In this document: in pieces, positions 26,990-36,087 of the stretch | Position numbering within the stretch: the first letter of the stretch is position 1 | Layout: every line of letters starts with the position of its first letter | Source: a bacterium | Lineage (GTDB): Bacteria; Zhuqueibacterota; QNDG01; DTFT01 | DNA: 44,196 bases | Direction of reading: 5' to 3' | Assembly: GCA_016933415.1 (NCBI GenBank) | Contig: JAFGAX010000091.1 | Location: forward strand, 1 to 44,196 | Position numbers and translations under genes: made by a program | The notes under the pieces: generated by a model | What the model was told of the DNA's origin: nothing | The model's database searches: none | The model's input: the letters and a program-made list of their open reading frames with translations, nothing else

Positions 26990-28672
26990 TCAGTGCCGGA
27001 AGTGCCTCAGTCCGGTGCACGCCATGGCGATGCCGAGTTCGTCGCACGCGCGTATGCTGTCCGCATCGCGCTTGGAACCGCCGGGTTGAACGATGAAACG
27101 GATGCCGAACTCGGCCGCCGCACGGACCGTGTCGTCGTACGGGAAGAAGGCGTCCGAGGCGAGCACCATTTCGGAAAAGGCTTTCTTTCGATAGGCATCA
27201 AAATCCATGCCCGGGTTGGACGCCGCGTATTCCATCTCCAGGTTTTCCAGGGCCTTGGTGACGGCCAGCTTGCGGAGGGAATCGACCCGGTTCGGCTGAC
27301 CCGCGCCCATTCCGATGACCTGAAAGAATCCGGGGCTGTACTCCCGGCCCAGGACGATGGCATTCGATTTCGTGTGCTTGCAGGCTTTCAGCGTGAATTC
27401 CGCGAGCGCTTTGCGCCTCTCATCGAACCGCGCCTTGGTCACGCCTTCGAACCGGTCCCACACCGCGAGATCCCGGTCCATTTCAAGCATGCCGCCCGTG
27501 ATCTTCCGAAAGGTTTTGGGCTCCGCCCCGGCCGCGTCCAGCGGTCCGGTTTTGAGAAGCCGGAGCGTCTTGCTCCTGCCGAACAGATCCAGGGCCTCGG
27601 CCGAGAAATCCGGGGCGACGACCACTTCGACGAATTTGTTCGGTATCTCCTGGGCCACCAGCCGGCCCGCGGACACGACAAAACCGATGTGGCGGACGTG
27701 CTCGCCTTTCAGAAACTCGGCGAACGCAAGATCCACTGGCGCGTTGCAGGCGATCACGGATCCGAAGGCCGATATCGGATCCCCCGCCCACGCCCGTTCG
27801 AGCGCCTCCCGTGCGGATGCGCCGGTCGCGAAACCGCATGGATTGGTGTGCTTGATGACCGCCACCCCGATCCCGCCGGAAAGATCCTTCACGGCCTCGA
27901 GGGCGGCGTCGCCATCCACGTAATTGTTGAACGACATCTCCTTGCCGCCGATGATTTCCGCTCCGGCCACCGAGGCCTCGCGGCACGAGGCGTCGCGATA
28001 GAACGCCGCCGTCTGGTGGCTGTTCTCTCCGTACCGGAGCGGTCTGCCGTCCGTGTATTTCAGACGGAGGACCGGCTCCTCCAGAAAACGCCCGGACAGG
28101 GTCCGGTCAATGGCCGAATCATAATCCGCCGTGCGTCGGAAGGCCTTGACCGCCAGTCGCCGGCGGGTCTCCGCGGACACGGCCCCGTCGCGGCGGATCT
28201 CGTCCAGCACGGGGGCGTAATCCGAGGGATCGGTCACGATGGCCACGAACCTGTGGTTCTTCGCCGCGCTGCGCACCATGGAAGGGCCGCCGATGTCGAT
28301 GTTTTCGATGATCTCCTCGATGGACACCCCCGGTTTGGCTGCCGTGGCTTCGAACGGATAGAGGTTCACCGCAACCAGGTCGATCCACTCGATGCCCTGG
28401 GCGGCGGCCTGAGCGGCATGCTCCGCGTTGTCACGAAGCCCGAGCAGGGCTCCGTGAATTTTCGGGTGCAGGGTCTTGACCCGTCCGTCCATCATTTCCG
28501 GAAAACCGGTGACCTGGTCGACCGCGGTCACGGGCACGCCGTTTTCCGACAGCAGCCTGTGTGTGCCGCCCGTGGACAGGATGGTGAAACCGAGATCGAC
28601 AAGCGCACGGGCGAAGTCCACGACGCCCGTCTTGTCCGATACGCTGATCAGCGCGCGGCGACCGGTTGCCAA
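26990..28672 (-). CDS. purH: Bifunctional AICAR formyltransferase / IMP cyclohydrolase
   Basis: ALISVSDKTGVVDFARALVDLGFTILSTGGT, GRVKTLHPKIHGALLGLRDN, LRYGENSHQTAAFYRD, VIKHTNPCGFATG, RDADSIRACDELGIAMACTGLRHFRH. Confidence 0.97.
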   Translation of the reverse strand: MATGRRALISVSDKTGVVDFARALVDLGFTILSTGGTHRLLSENGVPVTAVDQVTGFPEMMDGRVKTLHPKIHGALLGLRDNAEHAAQAAAQGIEWIDLVAVNLYPFEATAAKPGVSIEEIIENIDIGGPSMVRSAAKNHRFVAIVTDPSDYAPVLDEIRRDGAVSAETRRRLAVKAFRRTADYDSAIDRTLSGRFLEEPVLRLKYTDGRPLRYGENSHQTAAFYRDASCREASVAGAEIIGGKEMSFNNYVDGDAALEAVKDLSGGIGVAVIKHTNPCGFATGASAREALERAWAGDPISAFGSVIACNAPVDLAFAEFLKGEHVRHIGFVVSAGRLVAQEIPNKFVEVVVAPDFSAEALDLFGRSKTLRLLKTGPLDAAGAEPKTFRKITGGMLEMDRDLAVWDRFEGVTKARFDERRKALAEFTLKACKHTKSNAIVLGREYSPGFFQVIGMGAGQPNRVDSLRKLAVTKALENLEMEYAASNPGMDFDAYRKKAFSEMVLASDAFFPYDDTVRAAAEFGIRFIVQPGGSKRDADSIRACDELGIAMACTGLRHFRH

Positions 28673-28790
28673 ACCTTCCTCCTTCGTTTTATGTTGTCCT
28701 GCCCGTCAAAAATTCCAGAACAATCCGAGACCTTGAGTGTCCGGTCAATCATCCGGCAACCCCCGTTGCTCCTCCTGTTTCCCCCTCGGA

Positions 28791-29414
28791 TCATTCGATG
28801 AACGCGATCCCGCCGCGGATCCGGACCCTCCCTTCCGCGAACGCCTGGAGCACCTCCGGATACAGCGAATGCTCCGTTTCCAGCACGCGGCCGGCCAGGG
28901 TTTCCGCGGTGTCGCCCGGCAGGACGGGCACGCACCGCTGGGCCAGAATGGGTCCGCGGTCGTACTGTTCGTCCACGAGGTGCACGGTCACGCCGGTGAC
29001 CTTGCATCCCTGGCGAATCACGGCCTCATGCACATGACGGCCGTACATGCCCTTGCCCCCGAAGGCGGGAAGCAGGGCGGGATGGATGTTCACGATCCGG
29101 CCCGGATAGAGGGCCACGACCTCCGGAGGGACGCGCTTCATGTATCCGGCGAGCGCGATGAAACCGGCGCCCGATTCGCGGAGCACTTCCGTCAAACGCG
29201 AGACGAAAGCGTCGCGCGAGTCGAAACCGGCGCTGGAGACGGTTTCCGCGCGGACGCCCCGGGCCCGGGCGGTCTCGAGCGCGCCGGCCGCGGGATCATT
29301 CGATATCAGAACGTCCACGGATGCGTTCAGGCGGCGGCCGTCGATCGCCGCCAGAATGGCGGCGAAATTCGATCCCCGGCCCGAGGCGAAAACGCCGAGT
29401 CGCAGGGGTTTCAC
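28791..29414 (-). CDS. purN: Phosphoribosylglycinamide formyltransferase
   Basis: LRLGVFASGRGSNFAAILAAI, LAGYMKRVPPEVVALYPGRIVNIHPALLPAFGGKGMYGRHVHEAVI. Confidence 0.96.
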   Translation of the reverse strand: MKPLRLGVFASGRGSNFAAILAAIDGRRLNASVDVLISNDPAAGALETARARGVRAETVSSAGFDSRDAFVSRLTEVLRESGAGFIALAGYMKRVPPEVVALYPGRIVNIHPALLPAFGGKGMYGRHVHEAVIRQGCKVTGVTVHLVDEQYDRGPILAQRCVPVLPGDTAETLAGRVLETEHSLYPEVLQAFAEGRVRIRGGIAFIE

Positions 29415-29424
29415 CGGACCGCTC

Positions 29425-30720
29425 TCACCGAATCCGGTTCAGGAGGTCGTGAATGGTGCCCTCGAGGCGGTAATCGCCCATGCCCGTGTGATCGATGAAC
29501 AGCACGGACCGGTTGAAGGTGTAGTATGTCCAGACTTCGAAGGGCTTGGATCCCGATTCAAACGGGTGCCGCTCGATTTCCCCCGGAGGGCCCAGGAGAA
29601 TGTACACCATGCCGCGGTCGGTTTTCCACCCGTCGATGAAAGTCCCGAAATTCTGGTTGGCGAACTCGACCCGGCGGTAGTATTCCTCCTCCAGTTCGTT
29701 CGCCTCCGTGTCGGGCGTCGGGTCCCTCTGCCGCCAGAATTCGCGGAACGCCTCGAGCCGGTCCTCGCCCTCCGGCTTCTTCTTCATCTTCCTGATCTCG
29801 GAGCCCTTGGCGATGTACCGCACCTGTTCGATCATCTGGTCCAGATCCGCGGCCTGCCCCGGCATGTCCCCCCAGTGCACGGTCATCGGCCGGGACCGCT
29901 TCACGATCCGTTCTCCGCTTCCCACTTCGATGTCCAGTTTGTACCGCCCGCCCCTCAGGTCGCCCTTGGCGACGGACAGCACGCACACGGTCCGGTTCCC
30001 GGAAAGGGGCCGGTTCAGGGTGTCTGAACGCACCACCGCGCCCTTGATGTCGGTCAGCCGCATCCGGATCGGGACGGACGTGATGGACGGCGGATTGTGG
30101 ATCTCGAACCAGACGAACAGGGTGTCCATGGTTTCGGAGAGATTGCCCAGCACGCTGGCCACGGGCGAGGGATTCCCGGCCGAGTCCGCGACAATGCGCT
30201 CGGCCAGAATGATGTCGGTCACCGTAAGGTCCCCGGGCCTGCCTTTGGCGGTCTGGACGGGTATCTTTTTGACCGCGGCTTTTCTGGAATCCAGGTCCAG
30301 GACCGAGAGCAAGAGCTCGTACCGTCCGGGCGCGATGTCGAATGCGCTCCATGCCGAAGCGAACGCGGAACGGGAGTTGGTGGAATCATAGCCGAGCACG
30401 CGGACCTCGTGGGAGCGGATCTTCGCCTCCACCTGCTCGCCCCGGGCGTTGAACAGAATCGCGGACAGTTCGTAACGGGCGAGGTATCCGCCGCTGTCGC
30501 GGATGAACTGCAGTTCGTCATAGGCGATCTTGACGAAGCAGTTGAACCGGCTTTTTCCGCTGTCCGGCGAGGCCGTGATGGCGGTGTCGAAATGGAAATC
30601 CGGAACGTCCTCGTCGCGGGAAAACCGGATTTCGGCCGGCTGGGCCAGGGCCCCGCAGACCGCCGAGAACAGGAGTCCCGCCAGCATGAGCGGACGGCCG
30701 TGACGGATTTGGGAACGCAT
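29425..30720 (-). CDS. Secreted GWxTD-domain protein
   Basis: N-terminal signal; FANQNFGTFIDGWKTDRGMVYILLGPPGEIERHPF contains the GWxTD signature. Confidence 0.85.
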   Translation of the reverse strand: MRSQIRHGRPLMLAGLLFSAVCGALAQPAEIRFSRDEDVPDFHFDTAITASPDSGKSRFNCFVKIAYDELQFIRDSGGYLARYELSAILFNARGEQVEAKIRSHEVRVLGYDSTNSRSAFASAWSAFDIAPGRYELLLSVLDLDSRKAAVKKIPVQTAKGRPGDLTVTDIILAERIVADSAGNPSPVASVLGNLSETMDTLFVWFEIHNPPSITSVPIRMRLTDIKGAVVRSDTLNRPLSGNRTVCVLSVAKGDLRGGRYKLDIEVGSGERIVKRSRPMTVHWGDMPGQAADLDQMIEQVRYIAKGSEIRKMKKKPEGEDRLEAFREFWRQRDPTPDTEANELEEEYYRRVEFANQNFGTFIDGWKTDRGMVYILLGPPGEIERHPFESGSKPFEVWTYYTFNRSVLFIDHTGMGDYRLEGTIHDLLNRIR

Positions 30721-30753
30721 GGTTCACCTCGCGGATAGGAGCTTCATCGCCGC

Positions 30754-30790
30754 GGACCTGAGCGGTCCATGGGTCGGGCCGTACGGCCCG
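30754..30790. terminator. Palindromes between rimO and the GWxTD gene
   Basis: GGACC-TGAGC-GGTCC (30754-30768) and perfect 16-bp palindrome CGGGCCGTACGGCCCG (30775-30790). No T-tract, so termination is only a possibility. Confidence 0.3.
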
Positions 30791-30805
30791 CCCGTGACGC
30801 GGCTG

Positions 30806-32173
30806 TCAATCACGACCGGCCGGATCTGATCGCCTGTGTTTCCGCCGCGGCCGCCCGGCAGCCGGCGGAACGACCGTTCCCGTCAGGTCATACGCGGAGG
30901 ATCCGTCGATCCGGACCGGCACGATGCGGCCCGGGCCGGCTTTGCCGCGGACCCAGACCGTGGCGTCGATTTCCGGGGCGTCGCCCGGGGTCCGGCCGAC
31001 GCAGAGCCTGCGCCGCCTGTCGGTGCCGTCCACCAGAACCGGAATCACCTTTCCCTCCAGGGACCGGTGGTATTCCGCGGACAGCGATTTCTGGATGCGC
31101 ATCAGCACGCGCGCCCTGCGCTTCGCGGTCGCGGACGGAACGGCCGGCCGCAGCGCAAAGGCCCGGGTTCCCTCCTCCAGGGAGAAGGTAAAAACGCCCA
31201 TGCGCTCGAACCGGACCTCCCGGACGAACCGGGCCAGTTCTTCGAATCGGGTTTCGGTCTCGCCCGGGAATCCCGTGATGAAAGCCGTGCGGAGTGTCAG
31301 GCCGGGCACCAGCGCCCGGAGGTTCTCGATCAGCCGGATCACGTCGGCCTTCGTCATGCCACGGCCCATGGCCTTCAGCAGGGGATCGGAAATATGCTGG
31401 AGCGGCAGGTCCAGGTATTTGCAGACCTTCGGCTCCGCGGCCATCGCGTCGATCAGGGCGTCGTCCACATGCGCCGGATGGCCGTACAGGATCCGGATCC
31501 ATTCGATTCCCTCGATGCGGACCAGTCTTTTCAGGAGCCGGGCCAGCGATGCTTTCCCCCCCAGGTCGCGTCCGTAGGCGGTGGTGTCCTGGGCGATGAG
31601 GATCAGTTCCTTCACGCCCCGGGCCGCGAGAGATTCGGCTTCGCGGACAAGACCCGCCTGCGGCCGGCTGCGGTATTTCCCCTTGAACAGCGGGATGGCG
31701 CAGAAGGAGCAGGCATGATCACAGCCGTCCGCGATCTTGAGATAGGCCGTGTGCGGCGGCGTGGACAGCACGCGTCCGCACCGGCCGGCTTCGGACCACC
31801 GGTACCGTGTCCCGATGATGTAACGCCCGAGCGCCCGAAAAGGTTCTACTCCGAAATAGGCGTCCGCCTCCGGTATTTCCAGGGGCAGGGCGTCCCGGTA
31901 CCGCTCCGAGAGACATCCCCATACCACCACGCGCGGCCGGACGGCCCGGGACCGGCCGGCCTTGTCCCTGATCCGGACGGCTTCGAGTATCGCGTCAATG
32001 GACTCCTGCTTCGCTTCCCGGATGAAACCGCACGTATTGATGCAGATGTCGTCCGCCTTTTCCGGGTCGGCCGTCAGAACGGCCCCGTGCCGCCTCAATT
32101 CGCCAGCCAGCACCTCGGAGTCGACCTGGTTCTTGGGACAGCCGAGGGTGATGATTGCGACTTTACGCTTCAT
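30806..32173 (-). CDS. rimO: Ribosomal protein S12 methylthiotransferase
   Basis: MKRKVAIITLGCPKNQVDSEVLAGEL, DGCDHACSFCAIPLFKGKYRSR, GHPAHVDDALIDAM, TGFPGETETRFEEL. ATG at 32173; the longer ORF start is unlikely. Confidence 0.95.
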   Translation of the reverse strand: MKRKVAIITLGCPKNQVDSEVLAGELRRHGAVLTADPEKADDICINTCGFIREAKQESIDAILEAVRIRDKAGRSRAVRPRVVVWGCLSERYRDALPLEIPEADAYFGVEPFRALGRYIIGTRYRWSEAGRCGRVLSTPPHTAYLKIADGCDHACSFCAIPLFKGKYRSRPQAGLVREAESLAARGVKELILIAQDTTAYGRDLGGKASLARLLKRLVRIEGIEWIRILYGHPAHVDDALIDAMAAEPKVCKYLDLPLQHISDPLLKAMGRGMTKADVIRLIENLRALVPGLTLRTAFITGFPGETETRFEELARFVREVRFERMGVFTFSLEEGTRAFALRPAVPSATAKRRARVLMRIQKSLSAEYHRSLEGKVIPVLVDGTDRRRRLCVGRTPGDAPEIDATVWVRGKAGPGRIVPVRIDGSSAYDLTGTVVPPAAGRPRRKHRRSDPAGRD

Positions 32174-32197
32174 TTCGATTATAGAGATTTCCTTCGA

Positions 32198-32250
32198 GCG
32201 GAGGCTCCCGCCTCCGCGCCTGCTCCGCAGGGGCGGGAGCCCCTGCGGAG
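32198..32250. repeat. GC-rich REP/BIME-like element, copy B (two perfect adjacent hairpins)
   Basis: GCGGAGGC-TCCC-GCCTCCGC (32198-32217) and CTCCGCAGGGGC-GGGA-GCCCCTGCGGAG (32223-32250); complementary loops TCCC/GGGA. Confidence 0.85.
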
Positions 32251-32282
32251 AGAAAAAAGCGCGAATCGTCCATCGTCCAAAG

Positions 32283-33209
32283 TCACTGTCTTTCCTCCCC
32301 CAGAATCCCCTCCGAAAACGCCTCCGCGTCGAACGGCCGAAGGTCTTCGATTCCCTCACCCAGCCCCGCCCACCGGATGGGAATGCCCAGGGTCCGCCGG
32401 ATCGCCAGCACGACCCCGCCCCTGGCCGTGCCGTCCAGCTTGGTGAGCGCGATGCCGGTCACGCCCGCGGCTTCGGTGAACTGCCGCGCCTGGGCCAGCC
32501 CGTTCTGTCCGGTCGTGGCGTCCATCACCAGCAGCGTCTCGTGCGGGGCCGATGGCATCCGCTTGGCGATTACCCGCCGGATCTTCCTCAGCTCCTCCAT
32601 AAGATTGACCTTGGTCTGTAGGCGTCCGGCCGTGTCGACCAGGAGCGCATCCGCGCCATGCCGGACGGCGTGGTCCAGGGCGTCGAATGCGACGGAGGCC
32701 GGATCCGCGCCCGGCTTCTGCGAGATCACCGGAACCCCGGCCCGGCCGGCCCAGACCGCGAGCTGTTCGTTCGCCGCGGGCCTGAACGTGTCCGCGGCCG
32801 CGATCACCGTCTTCCTGCCTTCCGCGGCGAAGCGGTGCGCCAGTTTTCCGATCGTGGTGGTCTTGCCCGTGCCGTTCACGCCGACCACAAGCACCACCCA
32901 GGGTTTTTCCCGGAACGCCGACGGATCCGGACCGCATCCCGCCAGAAGTTCGCGGATGCGCTCCTTCAGGGCGACACGCACGGCCGCGGCTTCGTCCCCT
33001 CCCTCCGGGATCCGGACAGACCGGACAGCCTCGACCAGGTCGGCCGCCGTATCCGGGCCCGCGTCCGCTTCGAGGAGCGCGGTCTCCAGGCCGTCCAGTA
33101 TGGCCCCGCGGTCCGGACCTGCGGCCGTGAACAGGCGGTTGATTCCGTCCCGCAGGGACCTGCCGGCCCTGGACAGACCCGCGGCCCAGGCGATCGAGAC
33201 CGGGCTCAA
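32283..33209 (-). CDS. ftsY: Signal recognition particle receptor FtsY (NG domain)
   Basis: VLVVGVNGTGKTTTIGKLAHRF, VIAAADTFRPAANEQL, ALLVDTAGRLQTKVNLMEELRKI, ALTKLDGTARGGVVLAI. Probable TTG start at 33209 overlapping the pgsA stop (TTGA). Confidence 0.94.
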   Translation of the reverse strand: MSPVSIAWAAGLSRAGRSLRDGINRLFTAAGPDRGAILDGLETALLEADAGPDTAADLVEAVRSVRIPEGGDEAAAVRVALKERIRELLAGCGPDPSAFREKPWVVLVVGVNGTGKTTTIGKLAHRFAAEGRKTVIAAADTFRPAANEQLAVWAGRAGVPVISQKPGADPASVAFDALDHAVRHGADALLVDTAGRLQTKVNLMEELRKIRRVIAKRMPSAPHETLLVMDATTGQNGLAQARQFTEAAGVTGIALTKLDGTARGGVVLAIRRTLGIPIRWAGLGEGIEDLRPFDAEAFSEGILGEERQ

Positions 33210-33778
33210 TCCGCGTCCGCCTTCAAGCCCCCCGAGGCTGAACGGCTGTTCACCGCGGCGCGGAAAGACCGCCAGTAGACCCAGGTTGAATACAGCGTGA
33301 GTGCGATCGCGAGCGCCGTCGCCAGGTTCGCCCACGGCTGCCAGCCGAGAATGAACAGCACCACGCTCACGCCGGTGAAAAAGGCCGAATTCTTCCCCGG
33401 CCGGTTCGCTTCGAGCACCACGCCTTTGCGTCGCGCCGCCCACAGCCCGAACGCCAGCACGGACAGCTCCCGGACCACCAGAAATACGAGGTACCACAGG
33501 GGAAAACGGTAGAGCGGGGACAGCACCATCAGCAGGGCGGCGGACAGCACGTTCACCTTGTCGATGAGCGGGTCCATCATCCGTCCGAGGTCCGACGTCT
33601 GGTTGAAGCGGCGGGCGACCCATCCGTCGATGAAATCCGTGGCAATGCCGAGCAGGATGAAGACGAGCGCGGCGATCCGTCTGCCATCCGCCATGTAGAG
33701 CAGAATGGGAATCAGGAACAGGAGCCGCAGGAGGCTCAGACCGTTCGGGATCGTCCATATCCGCTTGTTGTTTTCCAT
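33206..33778 (-). CDS. pgsA: CDP-diacylglycerol--glycerol-3-phosphate 3-phosphatidyltransferase
   Basis: CDP-alcohol phosphatidyltransferase motif DGWVARRFNQTSDLGRMMDPLIDK; N-terminal IWTIPNGLSLLRLLFLIPILLYM. Confidence 0.92.
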   Translation of the reverse strand: MENNKRIWTIPNGLSLLRLLFLIPILLYMADGRRIAALVFILLGIATDFIDGWVARRFNQTSDLGRMMDPLIDKVNVLSAALLMVLSPLYRFPLWYLVFLVVRELSVLAFGLWAARRKGVVLEANRPGKNSAFFTGVSVVLFILGWQPWANLATALAIALTLYSTWVYWRSFRAAVNSRSASGGLKADAD

Positions 33779-33786
33779 CAGATTCC

Positions 33787-34956
33787 TCAGAAGAAGGACC
33801 GGAACATTTCGAAGGCGAGCTTGGGATGTTTGAACAGCCCGGCCTTGAAAATCTCGGCCGCCGTGCGTTTTTCCTCCGGAATGGCCGACAGGGTCCGCGC
33901 CACACCGTTGAGTTCCTCGTCGGACAGGCCGTACACGACCTTCTTGATCCGGAAATCCCGCTCGATGTTCTCCCCTTCGGCCTTCATCCAGGCTTTGACG
34001 TAGGCCCCCAGCGCCTTTTTCGAAACGTCTCCGCGCCGGACGCATCCGGCCGCGGTTTCTCCCGCGAGCCGGCCCGCGATCAGGGCGTTGAGGATGCCGC
34101 CGCCCGTGAGGGGGCTGGCCTGATGCGCCGCGTCTCCGACGAGTATCAGGCCGTCTGCAACAATGTCACCGCGCGGCGGACAGAGCGGCACCCCGCCCGC
34201 GATCCAGGTCAGCACCGAGGCGCCCGGACACCGCCGTTCGAGAAAATCCTTCAATAAATCAACGGGCTTCCTGACCCGGCAGGCCGCTTCCGGAACACCG
34301 AGACCCACATTCGCGGTCCGTCCGCCCTTGGGGAACACCCAGGCGTATCCGCCGGGCGCGACCGCTGATCCGAAATGGAACTCCGCGAGCTCCGGGTCCG
34401 GATCAAGGCCCGCGACCGTCGCCTGCGCGCAGCTCGCGATGAATTCCGGCGGCGTGCGGGTGTCGAGGCCCGCCCACCGGCCGACGGCCGATTCCACGCC
34501 GTCCGCTCCGATGACGATTTTCGCCGCCACATCAAAGATGCGGCCGAGATGCTCGACCCGGACGCCGGACACGGCCCCGTTCTCACGGAGCAGGCCCGTG
34601 ACGCAGGCCTTGGTGAGAAACACGGCCCCCGCCTCGGCCGCCATCGCGGCCAGGTCTGCGTCGAACACCTTGCGGTGCAGCACGGTTCCGGTGTCCCCGG
34701 GGCAGGCGGTCACGACCGTTCCGTCCGGCGCGACCAGTTTCGCGCCCCTCACCTCGCGGGCGATCCATGACGGCCGCACTGTCACCAGTCCCTCCAGGCC
34801 GCGGGACGACACGCCCTCGGCGCACCGGACCGGGAGCCCGATTTCCCTGTCCTTCTCGAACACCATCACCGAGGCGCCGGCCTGGGCCGCGGACCGGGCG
34901 GCCCAGGACCCCGCAGGTCCGCCTCCCACGACAACGACATCCGCGCGGTCTGTCAT
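33787..34956 (-). CDS. Geranylgeranyl reductase family FAD-dependent oxidoreductase
   Basis: ADVVVVGGGPAGSWAARSAAQAGASVMVFEKDREIGLPVRCAEGVS (PVRCAEG), YAWVFPKGG (YxWxFP), ILVGDAAHQASPLTGGGILNALIAGRLAGE. ATGA overlap with ferredoxin. Confidence 0.9.
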   Translation of the reverse strand: MTDRADVVVVGGGPAGSWAARSAAQAGASVMVFEKDREIGLPVRCAEGVSSRGLEGLVTVRPSWIAREVRGAKLVAPDGTVVTACPGDTGTVLHRKVFDADLAAMAAEAGAVFLTKACVTGLLRENGAVSGVRVEHLGRIFDVAAKIVIGADGVESAVGRWAGLDTRTPPEFIASCAQATVAGLDPDPELAEFHFGSAVAPGGYAWVFPKGGRTANVGLGVPEAACRVRKPVDLLKDFLERRCPGASVLTWIAGGVPLCPPRGDIVADGLILVGDAAHQASPLTGGGILNALIAGRLAGETAAGCVRRGDVSKKALGAYVKAWMKAEGENIERDFRIKKVVYGLSDEELNGVARTLSAIPEEKRTAAEIFKAGLFKHPKLAFEMFRSFF

Positions 34957-35147
34957 TCCGCCTCCTCCCGGACGGGCACGCCCAGCGGGCACATCACGGC
35001 GCAGTCGCCGCACCCGACACAGAGCTCGTCCAGAACGCGGACGGAGGATTCCTTCAGTTCGATCGCCCCGGCCGGGCACACGGCGACGCACACGCCGCAG
35101 AAATCGCAGGCCGCGGCGGAAATCCGGTAACGGACGTTTTGTTTCAA
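34953..35147 (-). CDS. 2x[4Fe-4S] ferredoxin
   Basis: 64 aa with CDFCGVCVAVCPAGAI and CVGCGDCAVMCPLGVP. Confidence 0.95.
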   Translation of the reverse strand: MKQNVRYRISAAACDFCGVCVAVCPAGAIELKESSVRVLDELCVGCGDCAVMCPLGVPVREEAE

Positions 35148-35154
35148 TCGGGCC

Positions 35155-36087
35155 TCACGATGCCTTGAAGTTGGGATAATCGAAGCCGAAACGCTTGCTG
35201 TAATACCAGCGGGAGAGGAAGAACACCGCAGCGATCGGGGCCAGCGTCACCGGAAAACGGACGCAGACCGAGGCCGCCAGCGCGAGTACCGAGAACTTGG
35301 TGGCCCGCAGGGAATCCGGCAGTTTCCCGCGCGCCGCCGCAACCGCGAACAGCGGCAGAACCGCCGCGCTCGGAATGAAAAGCATCATTTCATCCGCGAC
35401 CAGGGCGGTGACCGCACAGGCTGTTTCAAAGACCAGCGCCCAGACGGCCGTGCTGCGGATGCCGTACCGGACTCCGAACGTGATCTTGCCGGTTCTGGAA
35501 TCGCCCTTGATGTCCGGCAGAGTGGTGTTGCAGTACACGGCCGCGGTGCCGAAGCCGTAGGCGATCGCCTGCACGGGAAACGCCTGATCCCCGCCGCCCG
35601 AAACCCAGCCCATGTCGTAGACCAGCATCATGCCGCAGGCGTTCACCGCCAGACCCGGAACGGGGAGGTTCTTCCAGTTTGTCGGCGGAAAATTGTACAG
35701 CATGCCGGTGATGAGAAAAAGCGTGAGAAATCCGAAGCCCAGGAGCAGATCGATCCAGAAAGCGGCACCGAGCGCAGCCGTCGCCAGAACGCCCGCCTGC
35801 AGATAGGCCGATTTCTCGTCCACCATGCCGTTGGCGATCAGGAAGAGCTTCCCGTTCAGCCGGTCGGTCTCCCGGTCCCGGATCTGATTGAGAATGTAAA
35901 CACTGCCGCCCAGCAGGGTCAATGCCGTCATGATCCACGCGGGCGCGACCGGATGGATGAAGTCGGAGGCGCCGCGGCCGAAACGTCCGCCGCCCGCCAG
36001 TCCGGCCAGGAAATAAATCCAGATGGGAAAGAAGAGGGTCGGCCGGAGCAGAAAAAGGCGGTCCAGCAGAGCCATGGACCATTTCAT
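35155..36087 (-). CDS. UbiA-family prenyltransferase
   Basis: Polytopic; first motif LNQIRDRETDRLN, second motif LPDIKGDSRTGKITFGVRYG. ATG at 36087 overlaps the purF stop (ATGA); the track's upstream extension overlaps purF. Confidence 0.88.
   Translation of the reverse strand: MKWSMALLDRLFLLRPTLFFPIWIYFLAGLAGGGRFGRGASDFIHPVAPAWIMTALTLLGGSVYILNQIRDRETDRLNGKLFLIANGMVDEKSAYLQAGVLATAALGAAFWIDLLLGFGFLTLFLITGMLYNFPPTNWKNLPVPGLAVNACGMMLVYDMGWVSGGGDQAFPVQAIAYGFGTAAVYCNTTLPDIKGDSRTGKITFGVRYGIRSTAVWALVFETACAVTALVADEMMLFIPSAAVLPLFAVAAARGKLPDSLRATKFSVLALAASVCVRFPVTLAPIAAVFFLSRWYYSKRFGFDYPNFKAS

Noticed and set aside
26747-28801. 684-aa plus-strand ORF
   Set aside because: Antisense to purH; no domain motifs and low-complexity charged composition.
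30836-32446. 536-aa plus-strand ORF
   Set aside because: Antisense to rimO, whose radical SAM motifs are intact; also runs through the REP-like element.
33210-33905. Upstream 232 codons of the track's 540-aa FtsY ORF
   Set aside because: Out-of-frame reading of pgsA and GGR. It is not an FtsY A-domain; TTG 33209 fits the operon overlap better.
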